A stretch of 64,000 bases of DNA from an alpha proteobacterium BAL199 (GCA_000171835.1 ABHC01000002.1:1-64000), one strand, 5' to 3'. Positions 28,292 to 38,892 are shown, counted from the stretch's first letter. Notes: generated from the sequence alone by a model not told the origin. Numbers and translations: made by a program.

Positions 28292-28359
28292 TCAGGTCTC
28301 AGTTTGCGGCAGAGTTTCACTCTGCGTCGATGAAAGCATGGGGCAATCGGCCAACGGTA

Positions 28360-30594
28360 TCAACGGCGGCGGCCACCGCGGGCTCCGGGAGGGCGTCTGG
28401 GCGCGGTGTTGCGCCGGCGGATACGGCCCTGCTGTCCGGGCACCGGTTCGCTGCCGCCGGACACGATCTCCAGGGCCAACGCACCGGAAATCGGATCGGC
28501 CTCGATTAGTCGCACCTCGACCCGGTCGCCCAGCCGATACACCCGGCCGTGGAACCGGCCGGTCAGGCTGTGACGGGCTTCGTCGTGGTCGTAATAGTCG
28601 TCAGGCAGCGACCGGATCGGCACCAGGCCGTCAGCACCGGTTTCGTCCAGGGTGATGAACAGGCCGAATCGGGTCACGCCGTTGACGCGGCCGGCAAACA
28701 GACCGCCGATCCGATCCGCCAGATGCCGGGCCAGATAGCGGTCGACCGTCTGCCGTTCGGCCGCGGCCGCCCGACGTTCGGTCGATGAAATGTGCTCGCC
28801 CCATTCCGTGAATTTCGCATCGTCGTCCGGTCCGAGACTACCGTCGCCGAGGCGCAGTCCGCGAATCAGTGCTCGATGCACCAGCAGGTCCGAATATCGC
28901 CGAATCGGTGAGGTGAAGTGCGCGTAGCGGGCGAGACCGAGGCCGAAGTGTCCAGCGTTGTCAGGGGCATAATGCGCTTGCGCCTGTGAGCGCAGGACCA
29001 TCTCGTTCACCATGCGCTCCGACGGCTGGCCGCGAACCTTGGCCAGGATGCCGTTGAAGGTCTTCGGACGGATAACCTGGCCCTTGGCCAGGCTGATGCC
29101 CAGCCCTTCCAGCACGTCGGCCAGCGCGTTGACCTTCTCGGGGTTCGGGCTCTCATGCACCCGGTACATGCAGGGCTGGCGCTTGGCTTCGAGGGTTTCG
29201 GCAGCGCAGACATTGGCCAGCACCATGAACTCCTCGATCAGCATGTGCGCGTCCAGGCGGTCGCGGATGCCGATTTCGGCGATGTTCCCGGCTTCGTCCA
29301 GGATGACTTTTTTCTCGGGGATCTCCAGGTCGAGGGCACCGCGCCGATCACGCTCCCTGCGCAGTGCGTGATACGCCTTGTACAGCGGTTCCAGCACGCC
29401 GACGGGCACTCCGGTATCATCACCGCCGTCGACCGCAGTCTGCACCTGCCGATAGGTCAGGCGGGCCGCCGACCGCATCAGCCCACGGGTGAAGCGGTGG
29501 CGACGCTTCTGGCCGTCCGCATCGATCACGATCTCCACGGCCATGCAGGCCCGTTCCTCGTCGGGCCGCAGCGAGCACAGCCCGTTGGATAACGCTTCCG
29601 GCAGCATCGGGACGACTTGGTCGGGAAAATAGACCGAGTTGCCGCGCTTCAGGGCCTCCCGGTCCAGGGCGTCGCCGGGTCGGACGTAGTGCGCCACGTC
29701 GGCAATCGCGACCAGCAGACGGAAGCCGCCCTGGTTGTCCGGGTCGTCGTCGGCCGTGGCGAACACAGCGTCGTCAAAATCGCGAGCGTCCTCGCCGTCG
29801 ATGGTGATCAACGGGATGGCGCGCAGGTCTTCGCGCTTGCCCAGGGATACCGGCTTGGCACGCTCGGCGAGCTTCAAGGCCTCTTCCGGGAACACATCTG
29901 GGATCTCGTGTTCCTGGATGGCGATCCGGCTGAAAGACCGGGGGTCGGCAATTCCGGCGAACCGTTCAATCACCCGTCCGGCCGGCAGGCCAAGGCGGTT
30001 GCGGCTGCGCGGCAGGATCTCGATCGAGACGAGGTCGCCGGGTGCAGCGTCGCCGGCGTCGCGCTTATCGACGGCGATCTCGGACTTTGCCTTCTTGTCG
30101 GTCGGTCGGACCCGGCCGTTGCCATCCTCGGTCCGTTCGAAGATGCCGAGGATCCGAGCTGCGCCGCGGGGCAGACGGCGGATGATGCGCGCGACATAGC
30201 GGCTCTCGCCACGGCGCTCGAGACGGACCAGCGCACGGTCGCCAAATCCCATCGCACCGCCCTTGCGGTCGTCCAGGATCAGAATCTGCGGCGGTGGGCC
30301 GTCATCGCTCCAGGAAGCCGGACGGGCCAGCGCCTCACCGTTCTCGTCGGTGCCGGTGACCTCGACCACCGTGACCTCGGGCAGGGCGCCCGGGGGGGCT
30401 ACCTTGCGGCGGCGGCCGAAGTCCAGCAGGCCGGCTTCGGCCATGTCCTTCAGGATGCGCCGCAGGTCGGCACGTTCCGGACCGCGAACGTCAAAAGCCT
30501 TGGCGATCTCTCGGCGACCGACCGGCTTCGTGCTGGACTGCACGAACTCCAGGATCGCCTCACGCGTCGGAACCGGAGCAGGGGCACGCGCCAT
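28360..30594 (-). CDS. rnr: Ribonuclease R
   Basis: RNB-family 3'-5' exoribonuclease (744 aa) able to degrade structured RNA. An N-terminal winged helix (about 5-65) and cold-shock-like OB folds lead to the RNB catalytic domain, where IDGEDARDFDDAVFA carries the metal-binding aspartates (about 270-282). A C-terminal S1 domain (about 635-720) and a basic Arg/Gly/Pro-rich tail (RRRNTAPRRPPGARGGRRR) follow. It begins six bases after the topA stop, so topA-rnr is an operon, a common arrangement in Alphaproteobacteria. Confidence 0.95.
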   Translation of the reverse strand: MARAPAPVPTREAILEFVQSSTKPVGRREIAKAFDVRGPERADLRRILKDMAEAGLLDFGRRRKVAPPGALPEVTVVEVTGTDENGEALARPASWSDDGPPPQILILDDRKGGAMGFGDRALVRLERRGESRYVARIIRRLPRGAARILGIFERTEDGNGRVRPTDKKAKSEIAVDKRDAGDAAPGDLVSIEILPRSRNRLGLPAGRVIERFAGIADPRSFSRIAIQEHEIPDVFPEEALKLAERAKPVSLGKREDLRAIPLITIDGEDARDFDDAVFATADDDPDNQGGFRLLVAIADVAHYVRPGDALDREALKRGNSVYFPDQVVPMLPEALSNGLCSLRPDEERACMAVEIVIDADGQKRRHRFTRGLMRSAARLTYRQVQTAVDGGDDTGVPVGVLEPLYKAYHALRRERDRRGALDLEIPEKKVILDEAGNIAEIGIRDRLDAHMLIEEFMVLANVCAAETLEAKRQPCMYRVHESPNPEKVNALADVLEGLGISLAKGQVIRPKTFNGILAKVRGQPSERMVNEMVLRSQAQAHYAPDNAGHFGLGLARYAHFTSPIRRYSDLLVHRALIRGLRLGDGSLGPDDDAKFTEWGEHISSTERRAAAAERQTVDRYLARHLADRIGGLFAGRVNGVTRFGLFITLDETGADGLVPIRSLPDDYYDHDEARHSLTGRFHGRVYRLGDRVEVRLIEADPISGALALEIVSGGSEPVPGQQGRIRRRNTAPRRPPGARGGRRR

Positions 30595-30600
30595 CTGGGA

Positions 30601-33282
30601 TCAGGTCGCGGCCTTACCGGCCCCGCCTCCGCTCGCTTTGGCTTTGGCCACACCCTTCTTGACGGCAGTTTTCTTGGCCGCAGTTTTCTTCGCCGCTGGC
30701 TTCTTCGCCGCCTTCGGCTTGGCCGCCGCCTTGGCGGGCTTCCCCTTGCCGCCGGTGGCCCCCCCCTTGGCGGCCTTGGCAGCCAGGATCTCCAGCGCGC
30801 GCTCCAGCGCGATGTCGTCCATCGACTCGCTCTTCGGCAGGGTGGCGCGCAGCGCACCGTGCTGGGCGTACGGGCCGAAGCGCCCGGCATGCACCGTGAC
30901 CGGCTTGCCGTCTTCCGGGTGGTCACCGAGCGCCCGCCCGGCTTTCTTCTTGGCACCCTTCTGCGCGATCAGCTCGACGGCATGGTTCAGGCCGATGGTC
31001 AGCACGGTGTCGTCAGGCGGCAGGTTCACGTAGACGCTGTCATACTTCAGATACGGCCCGTAGCGGCCGATGCCGGCTTCGATCTTGGTGCCGGTCTCGG
31101 GATGGTCGCCGATCGGCCGCGGCAGGGACAGCAGCGACAGGCCCTTGGGCAGGTCGACATCGGCCGGCGGCAACTGGCGCGGCAGCGAAGCGCGCTTCGG
31201 CTTCTCTTTCGAGCCTTCCGGCGGCTCGCCAAGCTGCACGTACACGCCATATGGGCCCTTGCGCAGGCTGACTTCCTGACCGGTCTCCGGATCGGTGCCA
31301 AGCACTTTCGGCAGGTTCATTTCCTCGCCGTCGGCACCGTTGGACTTGCCGCCGGCAGCTTCGCCGAGTTGCCGGGTGAAGCGGCAGTTCGGATAGTTCG
31401 AGCAGCCGATGAACGCGCCGAACTTGCCGAGCCGCAACGACAGCCGGCCGCCGTCACAGCTAGGACAGCCGCGGTCCGGCGCACCGTCCGGTCCGTTCGC
31501 GAAGAAGTGGGTGGCGAGTTCCTGGTCGAGCGCCTCGATCACCTGGGTGATCGAGAGGTCCTTGGTGCCGTCGACCGAGCCCTTGAATGCCTGCCAGAAG
31601 TCGCGGAGTACCTTGCGCCAGTCGAGTTGGCCGGCCGACACGTCGTCAAGCTGGGTTTCGAGATCGGCGGTAAAGTTGTAGGCGACGTAGCGGGTGAAGA
31701 AGCTGGACAGGAAGGTGGTCACCAGGCGACCGCGGTCCTCCGGAATGAAGCGCCGCTTGTCGAGGGTGACGTACTGCCGGTCCTGCAGCACCTGCATGAT
31801 GCTGGCGTAGGTCGAGGGCCGGCCGATGCCGAGTTCCTCGAGCTTCTTCACCAGGCTCGCCTCGGAATAGCGCGGCGGCGGCTGGGTGTGGTGCTGGTCC
31901 GAGCGGGTTTCCTGGCGGGCGACGTTCTCGCCGCGCTCGACCGGTGGCAGGATCTTGCCGGACTCGTCGTCCTCGGACGCAGGCTCGTCGCGATCTTCCT
32001 GGTACAGGGTCAGGAAGCCGTCGAACGCGATAACCGATCCGGTGGCGCGCAGGGTTGACCGGCCCTTGCGATCGAGCACGTCGATGGCGGTCTGGTCGAG
32101 TTCGGCGCTGGCCATCTGGCTGGCGACCGTGCGCTTCCAGACCAGGGTGTAGAGCTTCAGCTGGTCGGCATCGATGTGGCTCTTCAGACTGTCCGGCGTG
32201 CGCTTGACGTCGGTCGGGCGGATCGCCTCGTGCGCTTCCTGGGCGTTCTTGGCACGCGAGGTGTAGACCCGGGCGGTGTTCGGTAGGTACCGGTCGCCAT
32301 AGGTCGAGCCGATGGCGGTGCGGATCGACTGGATGGCTTCCTGGCTGAGCTGGACGCCGTCGGTACGCATGTAGGTGATGAGGCCGACGGTTTCGCCGTC
32401 GAATTCCACGCCTTCGTAAAGCCGCTGGGCCAACTGCATGGTTCGGGTGGCGCTGAATCCGAGCTTGCGCGAGGCTTCCTGCTGCAGGGTCGAGGTGGTG
32501 AACGGCGGTTGCGGGTTGCGCCGGACCCGCTTCTTCTCGACCTCGCTGATGGTGAAGTCGCCGGCCTCGATGGCGGCGACTGCAGCCTTGGCTTCGGCCT
32601 CGTTCTTGATGTCGAGCCGATCGAGCTTGGTGCCGTCAAGGTGGGTCAACCGGGCGGTGAAGGATTTCCGCTCCTGGGTGCGGAAGTCGGCTTCGATGCT
32701 CCAGTATTCCTGCGGGTTGAAACGCTCGATCTCCGCTTCACGCTCGGAGATCAGACGCAGTGCGACCGACTGCACGCGGCCGGCCGACCGGGCGCCGGGT
32801 AATTTGCGCCACAATACCGGCGACAGGGTAAAACCGACGAGGTAGTCCAGCGCCCGGCGCGCCAGGTAGGCGTCGATCAGGTCCTGGTCGAGGGCCCGCG
32901 GCTTGGCGATGGCGTCGAGCACCGCCGATTTGGTGATTTCGTTGAACGCCACCCGGGTCACGTCAATGCCCTTGAGCGCCTTGCGCTCCTCCAGCACCTT
33001 TTGGACATGCCAACTGATCGCCTCGCCCTCGCGATCCGGGTCAGTGGCGAGGATCAGTTGGGTGGCGCCCTTCAGCGCCTCGGCGATCGCCTTGACCTGC
33101 TTCTCGGCCCGCGGATCGATTTGCCAGAGCATCGCGAAATCCTGGTCCGGATCGACCGATCCGTCCTTCGGCGGCAGATCACGGATGTGCCCGTAGCTGG
33201 CCAGGACGTAGTAGTCGTCACCCAGGTATTTGTTGATCGTCTTGGCTTTGGCGGGGGACTCAACGACGACGACTTTACTCAT
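30601..33282 (-). CDS. topA: DNA topoisomerase I
   Basis: Type IA topoisomerase of 893 residues that relaxes negative supercoils. A Toprim domain starts at the N-terminus (KVVVVESPAKAKTINKYLG; DPDREGEAISWHV with the metal acidic residues). The catalytic Tyr is in GLITYMRTDG (near 307). One C4 zinc finger is visible (CPSC then GCSNYPNC, about 590-620), followed by three repeats of a Cys-less topoisomerase C-terminal module (PYGVYVQLGE, RYGPYLKYDS, RFGPYAQHGA). The last 45 residues are a Lys/Ala-rich histone-like tail, presumably for DNA binding. Confidence 0.96.
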   Translation of the reverse strand: MSKVVVVESPAKAKTINKYLGDDYYVLASYGHIRDLPPKDGSVDPDQDFAMLWQIDPRAEKQVKAIAEALKGATQLILATDPDREGEAISWHVQKVLEERKALKGIDVTRVAFNEITKSAVLDAIAKPRALDQDLIDAYLARRALDYLVGFTLSPVLWRKLPGARSAGRVQSVALRLISEREAEIERFNPQEYWSIEADFRTQERKSFTARLTHLDGTKLDRLDIKNEAEAKAAVAAIEAGDFTISEVEKKRVRRNPQPPFTTSTLQQEASRKLGFSATRTMQLAQRLYEGVEFDGETVGLITYMRTDGVQLSQEAIQSIRTAIGSTYGDRYLPNTARVYTSRAKNAQEAHEAIRPTDVKRTPDSLKSHIDADQLKLYTLVWKRTVASQMASAELDQTAIDVLDRKGRSTLRATGSVIAFDGFLTLYQEDRDEPASEDDESGKILPPVERGENVARQETRSDQHHTQPPPRYSEASLVKKLEELGIGRPSTYASIMQVLQDRQYVTLDKRRFIPEDRGRLVTTFLSSFFTRYVAYNFTADLETQLDDVSAGQLDWRKVLRDFWQAFKGSVDGTKDLSITQVIEALDQELATHFFANGPDGAPDRGCPSCDGGRLSLRLGKFGAFIGCSNYPNCRFTRQLGEAAGGKSNGADGEEMNLPKVLGTDPETGQEVSLRKGPYGVYVQLGEPPEGSKEKPKRASLPRQLPPADVDLPKGLSLLSLPRPIGDHPETGTKIEAGIGRYGPYLKYDSVYVNLPPDDTVLTIGLNHAVELIAQKGAKKKAGRALGDHPEDGKPVTVHAGRFGPYAQHGALRATLPKSESMDDIALERALEILAAKAAKGGATGGKGKPAKAAAKPKAAKKPAAKKTAAKKTAVKKGVAKAKASGGGAGKAAT

Positions 33283-33372
33283 GCGGTGCGTTCGCTTCCC
33301 TGTGGCCTCTTCCGGCGACGCCCTTCGGGCGCACGGTCTATCCGGCCCGGCGCGGCCGTTGGCATAGTGCCC

Positions 33373-34512
33373 TCAAGCCGGGGTACTCATCCGTCGCGCC
33401 ACCTGGTTCCCCGGATATCGGTCAACCAGACCGGCAAGTTCCGCTTCAAGGAGCGCAGTCGCGACGATTGGTGCAGACAATTGGCAGCCGCGGATGAGTT
33501 CGTCAACCGGCACCGGTTCCGGGCCGAGCACGTCGAGCACCGTCCGGCGCGTTGTATCATCACTCTCCAATGGGTGCGCGACCGGTTCAGGATCGTGCAG
33601 GCCGGTGACCGTTCTGACCGCTCGATTGATCGACGGTAGGAGGTCGAGGGCCGACAGAACATCCTGGGCATCCTGGATCAGCAAGGCGGCTCCGTCCTGG
33701 ATCAAGGCGTTGCAACCGGTGCAGCGCGGGTCGAGCGGTGAGCCGGGGACCGCGAATACCTCGCGGCCCTGATCGAGGGCACGTCGGGCGGTGATCAGGG
33801 AGCCTGATCGTTTCGCCGCCTCGACCACGACCGTCCCGAGCGTCAGCCCCGAGATGACGCGGTTGCGGGTCGGGAAGTGCCGGGCCTGCGGTTCCGTGCC
33901 GACCGGCATCTCGGCAACCGCGATCCCGTTCTCGACGATTTGCTGCAGCAGGCCCGCATGCTCCGGCGGGTACGTCACGTCGATTCCGCCGGCAAGCACC
34001 GCCACCGTCCCTGTGTCGATGGAGCCTTCGTGGGCCGCCGCGTCGATGCCGCGGGCCAGACCAGATACAACGGCATAGCCGGCCTCGCCGAACGCCCGGG
34101 CCAGGCCGGTGGCGAACCGGCAACCGTTCACCGATGCGTTGCGGGCGCCGACCACCGCGATCGATGGTCGGGACAGCAGCGCCGGATCGCCGGCAACTGT
34201 CAGGCAGGGTGGCGCATCGTCGATCGCGGCGAGCCGAACCGGGTAGTCCGGGTCGCCGATCACCAGCAGCGCAGCACCGACGCGTTCGACGGAAGCCAGT
34301 TCACGCTCGGCATCGCCGATCGACGGCACATTCAGGGAGCGGCGCCGACCACCGCGGCGTGCCAGATCGGGCAGGGCCTGCAACGCGGCAGTGGCGGTTC
34401 GGTATCGTGCAATCAGGTGCCGAAAGGTCACCGGTCCGACATTCTCGGTTCGGATCAACCTCAGGCGGTCGAGGCGTTCACCTTGGTCGAGGTGAGGCAG
34501 GGCGGTCGGCAT
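33373..34512 (-). CDS. dprA: DNA-processing protein DprA/Smf
   Basis: Loads RecA on incoming single-stranded DNA during natural transformation. The 379 residues have a SAM-like N-terminal domain (about 10-75), the extended Rossmann fold (about 105-310; AVVGARNASVNGCRFATGLA, GLARGIDAAAHEG and FPTRNRVISGLTLGTVVVEA) and a C-terminal winged helix (about 320-375). The Rossmann domain is complete. Its position between plsY and topA follows the standard alphaproteobacterial order. Competence has not been shown for most such bacteria, so the role may be general recombination. Confidence 0.94.
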   Translation of the reverse strand: MPTALPHLDQGERLDRLRLIRTENVGPVTFRHLIARYRTATAALQALPDLARRGGRRRSLNVPSIGDAERELASVERVGAALLVIGDPDYPVRLAAIDDAPPCLTVAGDPALLSRPSIAVVGARNASVNGCRFATGLARAFGEAGYAVVSGLARGIDAAAHEGSIDTGTVAVLAGGIDVTYPPEHAGLLQQIVENGIAVAEMPVGTEPQARHFPTRNRVISGLTLGTVVVEAAKRSGSLITARRALDQGREVFAVPGSPLDPRCTGCNALIQDGAALLIQDAQDVLSALDLLPSINRAVRTVTGLHDPEPVAHPLESDDTTRRTVLDVLGPEPVPVDELIRGCQLSAPIVATALLEAELAGLVDRYPGNQVARRMSTPA

Positions 34513-34637
34513 GGACGGGCGCTCCGGTGGCGTCGATCCAGGAGGCTATGGGTGCGGCAGGGCGGGTTTTTACCGAACGATGCGGAACCGCATCGAGTTT
34601 AAGGGTGAAACCGCAAGGGCAGTTTCGAAACCGAGAA

Positions 34638-35270
34638 TCAGGTTTCGGTTTTCTTTGAACGGCTTAGGTTGATCCGGCCTTCTTCACCGCGCAGCAGGCG
34701 GGCAATGTTCTGGTAATGCCGGATCCATACCAGGACAGCGACGAAGGCGCCCAGTTCGGCGAATTGTGGGCCATCAATCTGCCAAGCCACCAGCGGAGCC
34801 ACGGCAAGCGCGACCAGGGCGGCGACCGACGAGTAGCGCAGGACGGCAGCGACAATCAGCCAAGTGGCGCAGGCGATGAGCCCGACCGGCCAGGACAGCG
34901 CCAGCCAGACTCCAATGGCGGTCGCCACCCCCTTGCCGCCCTTGAACTTGAGCCAGACCGGAAAGCAATGACCCAGCAACACGCCGGCCGAGGCCAGCAC
35001 CGACATATCCGGGCCATACTGTGCGGCGATCAACACCGCGACGGCACCCTTGCCGCCGTCCAGCAGCAGGGTCGCCGCCGCCAACCCCTTGCGACCGGTG
35101 CGCAGCACGTTGGTGGCGCCGATGTTCCCGGAACCGATGTTGCGGATGTCTCCGAGCCCGGCGAGCTTGGTCAGCACCAGTCCGAATGGGATCGAGCCGA
35201 GCAGGTAGGCGAGCGCGAAGGCTGCGTAGAACGGCCACGTGTAGGTGAAGCTACCGAGGGGATCAGGCAT
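34638..35270 (-). CDS. plsY: Acyl-phosphate:glycerol-3-phosphate acyltransferase
   Basis: Membrane enzyme making lysophosphatidic acid from acyl-phosphate and G3P, the first acylation of phospholipid synthesis. The 210 residues have about five helices. The three family motifs are visible: [10 protein letters not shown] (1), the [17 protein letters not shown] phosphate loop (2) and [15 protein letters not shown] (3). Its start overlaps the pyrC' stop by eight bases. The 3' end coincides with an inverted repeat CGAAACC/GGTTTCG. Confidence 0.94.
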   Translation of the reverse strand: MPDPLGSFTYTWPFYAAFALAYLLGSIPFGLVLTKLAGLGDIRNIGSGNIGATNVLRTGRKGLAAATLLLDGGKGAVAVLIAAQYGPDMSVLASAGVLLGHCFPVWLKFKGGKGVATAIGVWLALSWPVGLIACATWLIVAAVLRYSSVAALVALAVAPLVAWQIDGPQFAELGAFVAVLVWIRHYQNIARLLRGEEGRINLSRSKKTET

Positions 35271-36597
35271 GGGCGCTCTCCCGGCGTGAGCGAGGCCCGC
35301 TTGCTTCGGTGTCCAGATCGAACACGGTGCGGCCGCGGTACACTGTGCGCCACACCCGTCCCTGGGCCGGCTTGCCGTCGAACGGACTGTTCTTCGACTT
35401 GGACCGGAACTTCGAGGCGTCGATCCGCACCGCCCGATCCGGCTCGAACACCACCAGATCGGCCCAGGCGCCGACCGACAGCCGGCCGACCTCCAGCCCG
35501 AGGATGGCGGCTGGCCGGGCTGTCAGCCGGTCGATGATGTCGAGCAGCGGCATGGCCCCATCGTGGTGCAGGCCCAGGCTGATCGGCAGCAGGGTCTCCA
35601 GGCCGACCGCGCCAGGCACAGCCTGGGCGAACGGCACGCGCTTGGAGTCCTGGTCCTCGGGGTTGTGGTCGCTGGCGATGGCGTCGATCGTGCCGTCGGC
35701 GACGCCGGCGACCACCGCCCGCCGGTCGGCCTCCGAGCGCAGCGGCGGCGACATCCGGGCAAAGGTCCGATAGTCGACGATCGCCAATTCATTCAGCGCG
35801 AAATAGTGCGGGGCGGTGTCGCAGGTCACCGCCAGCCCCTCGGCCTTGGCCCGGCGGATCGCCTCGATCGCCGCACCGGTCGAGACGTGGGCCGCGTGGT
35901 ATCGCCCGCCGGTGAGGCGCACCAGTTGCAGGTCGCGCTCGATCATCATGACTTCGGCACAGGACGGGATGCCTGGCAGGCCGAGGCGCGTTGCGGTCTC
36001 GCCCTCGGTGGCGCAACCCTCGCGGGCCAGGGTCGGCTCCTCCGGGTGTTGGATCACCGGCCGGCCGAACATGGTGGCGTAGGACAGCAGCCGGCGCATC
36101 ACTACCGGGTCGGCGATCGCCTTGGTGCCGTCGGTGAACCCGACCGCGCCGGACGCCGACAGCAGGCCGATCTCGGTCATCTCCTCGCCGCGCATACCCT
36201 TGGTGGCGGCGGCGTAGGGATGGACGTTGACCAGCCCGACCTCCTGGGCGAGGCGCTCGACGAACTCCAGAAGCGACACGTCGTCGATGATCGGGTTGGT
36301 GTTCGGCAAGGTCGCAAGCGTGGTCACGCCGCCGGCGACCGCCGCGTGCTGCAGCGAGGCGAGGGTTTCCATATGCTCCTCGCCCGGCTCTCGCGTCTGG
36401 ACCCGCATGTCGACCAGGCCGGGTGCCAGGCATCGGCCCCCGCAATCCACCACCTCGGCGTCGGCCTGGATGGCGTCCACGAACACGTTCGGGCCGACTT
36501 CGGCGATCTTGCCGTCGCGGACCAGCACCGCGCCCTTGGCATCGAGCCGGCTGGCCGGGTCAAGCAGGCGGGCGTTCTTGTACAGTGTGGCTCTCAC
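35263..36597 (-). CDS. pyrC: Dihydroorotase-like protein, probably non-catalytic PyrC' partner of PyrB
   Basis: The 444-residue amidohydrolase-fold protein is homologous to type I dihydroorotase. The metal-binding HxH at the start of the barrel is replaced: [11 protein letters not shown] has Arg-Val-Gln where active enzymes have His-x-His. The late motif reads [10 protein letters not shown] rather than DHAPH. Alphaproteobacterial pyrB-linked homologues share this loss, and in Pseudomonas the comparable PyrC' is an inactive scaffold required for aspartate transcarbamoylase assembly. I therefore infer a structural role, with true dihydroorotase encoded elsewhere. I chose GTG 36597, overlapping the pyrB stop (GTGA); upstream in-frame GTG 36612 is possible. 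Confidence 0.85.
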   Translation of the reverse strand: MRATLYKNARLLDPASRLDAKGAVLVRDGKIAEVGPNVFVDAIQADAEVVDCGGRCLAPGLVDMRVQTREPGEEHMETLASLQHAAVAGGVTTLATLPNTNPIIDDVSLLEFVERLAQEVGLVNVHPYAAATKGMRGEEMTEIGLLSASGAVGFTDGTKAIADPVVMRRLLSYATMFGRPVIQHPEEPTLAREGCATEGETATRLGLPGIPSCAEVMMIERDLQLVRLTGGRYHAAHVSTGAAIEAIRRAKAEGLAVTCDTAPHYFALNELAIVDYRTFARMSPPLRSEADRRAVVAGVADGTIDAIASDHNPEDQDSKRVPFAQAVPGAVGLETLLPISLGLHHDGAMPLLDIIDRLTARPAAILGLEVGRLSVGAWADLVVFEPDRAVRIDASKFRSKSKNSPFDGKPAQGRVWRTVYRGRTVFDLDTEASGPRSRRESAHA

Positions 36598-37589
36598 TGG
36601 TTCTTCGCCCACGGTTCGGTCTGGTTGGTCACCAGCGCGTCGAGCACAGCCATCCGCACGGCCACGCCCATCTCTACCTGCTCGCGGATCAGCGAACGGT
36701 CGATGTCGTCGGCGACCACGGAGTCGATCTCCACGCCACGGTTCATCGGCCCCGGATGCATGATCAGCGCGTCCGGCTTGGCAGCCAGCAGCTTCTCATA
36801 GTCGAGCCCGTAGTAGCGGAAATACTCGCGGATCGACGGCACGTAGCTGCCCTTCATCCGCTCGGTCTGCAACCGCAGCATCATGACGATGTCGCAGCCG
36901 GCGATGCCGCGCTCCATGTCGTGATGCACCTCGACGCCGAGCCGCTCGATCCCGGCCGGCAGCAAGGTCGGCGGGGCGACCACCCGGACCCGTGCGCCCA
37001 TGATCGACAGCAGGTGGATGTTCGAACGTGCCACCCGGCTGTGGGAGACGTCGCCGCAGATCGCCACTTCCAGCCCTTCCAGCGTGCCGCGCCGCCGACG
37101 GATCGCCAGGGCGTCAAGCAGTGCCTGGGTTGGGTGCTCGTGGCTGCCGTCGCCGGCGTTGATCACCGAACAGTTGACCTTCTCGGCCAGCAGATGGACC
37201 GCGCCGGAGTCGGAATGCCGCACGACCAGGGCGTCGGGGTGCATGGCGTTCAGGGTCATGGCGGTGTCGATCAGGGTCTCGCCTTTTTTGATCGACGAGG
37301 TCGACACCGACATGTTGATAACGTCGCCACCCAGCCGCTTGCCGGCCAACTCGAAGCTGGTGCGGGTACGGGTGGAGTTCTCGAAGAACAGGTTGATCAG
37401 GGTACGACCGCGCAGGGTCGACGCCTTCTTGTCGGCTTGCCGGTTCTGCTCGACGAACCCGTCGGCCCGGTCCAGGAGGAAATTGATGTCGGATCGCGTC
37501 AGCCCCTCGATTCCGAGGAGGTGGCGATAGGGATACCGGGAGCCGTCTGAAGGGGCGGCCGCGGCGTCGCTGGCGATGGCGCTGGTCAT
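36594..37589 (-). CDS. pyrB: Aspartate carbamoyltransferase catalytic subunit
   Basis: Joins carbamoyl phosphate and aspartate in the second step of UMP synthesis. The carbamoyl-phosphate motif [20 protein letters not shown] is intact (about 70-90), as are [11 protein letters not shown] and the aspartate-binding region LRLQTERM. No pyrI gene is near, consistent with a PyrB-PyrC' dodecamer. I chose ATG 37589 (331 aa). No Shine-Dalgarno precedes it and a TATAAC box ends only 10 bases upstream, so the mRNA may be leaderless. Confidence 0.95.
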   Translation of the reverse strand: MTSAIASDAAAAPSDGSRYPYRHLLGIEGLTRSDINFLLDRADGFVEQNRQADKKASTLRGRTLINLFFENSTRTRTSFELAGKRLGGDVINMSVSTSSIKKGETLIDTAMTLNAMHPDALVVRHSDSGAVHLLAEKVNCSVINAGDGSHEHPTQALLDALAIRRRRGTLEGLEVAICGDVSHSRVARSNIHLLSIMGARVRVVAPPTLLPAGIERLGVEVHHDMERGIAGCDIVMMLRLQTERMKGSYVPSIREYFRYYGLDYEKLLAAKPDALIMHPGPMNRGVEIDSVVADDIDRSLIREQVEMGVAVRMAVLDALVTNQTEPWAKNQ

Positions 37590-37598
37590 TAAAGCGTC

Positions 37599-37628
37599 GT
37601 TATAGGGGGCGCTACCGGGTACCGGCAA
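37599..37628 (-). promoter_or_regulatory. Putative pyrB promoter giving a near-leaderless transcript
   Basis: On the minus strand TTGCCG (37623-37628) and TATAAC (37599-37604) are 18 bases apart, matching sigma70 elements at four and five of six positions. Transcription would begin within about three bases of the pyrB ATG (37589). Sequence-based inference only. Confidence 0.4.
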
Positions 37629-37647
37629 GCATCCCCCGTCACGAATC

Positions 37648-38892
37648 TCAAATTGCCCCGGATTCCTTGAGCTTTGCCAGCTCGTCGACCGACAGGCCAA
37701 GCTCACCGCCCAGCACCTCCTCGGTGTGCTGACCGAGAATCGGCGGCGGACGACGATACTCCGCCGGGGTATCTGAGAGTTTCAGGGGATAGGCGATGCT
37801 CGGCACACCGTCCGGGCTGAACGGATGGCCGGGGATGGTCTGCTGCATGCCGCGCGCCTGCACCTGGGGGTCGGCGAACACCTGGTCGATGTCGTTGACC
37901 GGGCCGCACGGCACGCCAACCGATTCCAATCCCGCCACCCAGTCGGCGGTGCTGCGGGTTTGCATGATCGCGGCGACGGTGGCGACCGATTCTGCGCGGT
38001 TGCGCACCCGCGCCACGTTGGTGGTGAAGCGCGGGTCGGCGACGATGTCGGCGCGTCCGGCAAACCGGCAGAACTTGGCGAACTGCTGGTCGTTGCCGAC
38101 GCCCAGGATCACGTGGCCGTCGGCGGTGGCGAATACCTGGTAGGGCGTGATGTTAGGGTGGGCGTTGCCGAGCCGGGTGGGCGCGGTGCCGCCGACCAGG
38201 TAATTCAGGCCCTGGTTGACCAGCCAACTGACCTGGGTGTCGAGCAGGGCGGCGTCGATGTACTGGCCGCGGCCAGTGGCATCGCGATGGCGCAGGGCGG
38301 CCAGGATGGCGGTGGCGGTGTGCATGCCGGTCATCACATCGGCGATGGCGACTCCGACCTTCATCGGCTCGCCACCGTCCTCGCCAGTGACGCTCATGAT
38401 CCCTCCCATACCCTGGGCTAGGAAGTCGTAGCCAGCGCGAGGGGCGTAGGGACCGGTCTGCCCGAACCCGGTGATGCTGGCGTAGACTAGGCGCGGGAAC
38501 CGTTCGCGCAGCTGCTCAAAGGACAGGCCATAGCGCGCCATGTCGCCGACCTTGAAGTTCTCGATGAAGACATCGGCGGTCTCCACCAGTTTCAGCAGCA
38601 CCTCGCAACCTTCAGGCCGCGAGATGTCGAGCCCGACCGAGCGCTTGTTGCGGTTGCACGACAGGTAGTAGGCGCTCTCCGAGGTGTCTTGGCCGTCGGC
38701 GTCCTTCAGGAACGGCGGTCCCCATTTGCGGGTGTCGTCGCCCATGCCCGGCCGCTCGATCTTCACGATGTCGGCGCCGAGATCGCCCAGGGTCTGGGTG
38801 CAGATCGGCCCGGCCAGGATGCGCGAGCAGTCGATGACGCGGATCCCGGCAAGGGCACCGGCGGTGGTGGTAGTCTCGGCCATAGCGCTCAC
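37648..38892 (-). CDS. CaiB/BaiF family III CoA-transferase
   Basis: Family III CoA-transferase (414 aa) moving CoA between carboxylic acids. The N-terminal motif [33 protein letters not shown] and the catalytic Asp in [19 protein letters not shown] are intact; the C-terminal [18 protein letters not shown] is typical. Substrates cannot be read from sequence (formyl-CoA, carnitine, succinyl or mesaconyl types are all possible). The start is GTG 38892 or ATG 38883; neither has a strong ribosome site. It stands alone on the minus strand upstream of pyrB, separated by a likely pyrB promoter. Confidence 0.88.
   Translation of the reverse strand: MSAMAETTTTAGALAGIRVIDCSRILAGPICTQTLGDLGADIVKIERPGMGDDTRKWGPPFLKDADGQDTSESAYYLSCNRNKRSVGLDISRPEGCEVLLKLVETADVFIENFKVGDMARYGLSFEQLRERFPRLVYASITGFGQTGPYAPRAGYDFLAQGMGGIMSVTGEDGGEPMKVGVAIADVMTGMHTATAILAALRHRDATGRGQYIDAALLDTQVSWLVNQGLNYLVGGTAPTRLGNAHPNITPYQVFATADGHVILGVGNDQQFAKFCRFAGRADIVADPRFTTNVARVRNRAESVATVAAIMQTRSTADWVAGLESVGVPCGPVNDIDQVFADPQVQARGMQQTIPGHPFSPDGVPSIAYPLKLSDTPAEYRRPPPILGQHTEEVLGGELGLSVDELAKLKESGAI

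Noticed and set aside
28300-28360. CAGAG-TTTCA-CTCTG hairpin between rnr and the S41 protease gene
   Set aside because: Five-base stem without a T tract; not sufficient to call a terminator or attenuator.
29617-32058. 813-codon open frame on the plus strand opposite topA and rnr
   Set aside because: The antisense frame of two well-supported genes, compositionally His/Gly/Arg-rich, with no recognisable domain.
34575-34665. GAAAC/GTTTC repeats around the plsY 3' end as a repeat array or terminator
   Set aside because: Two or three short inverted copies only; the T-rich tail is on the plus strand, where no gene ends, and half of it is plsY coding sequence.
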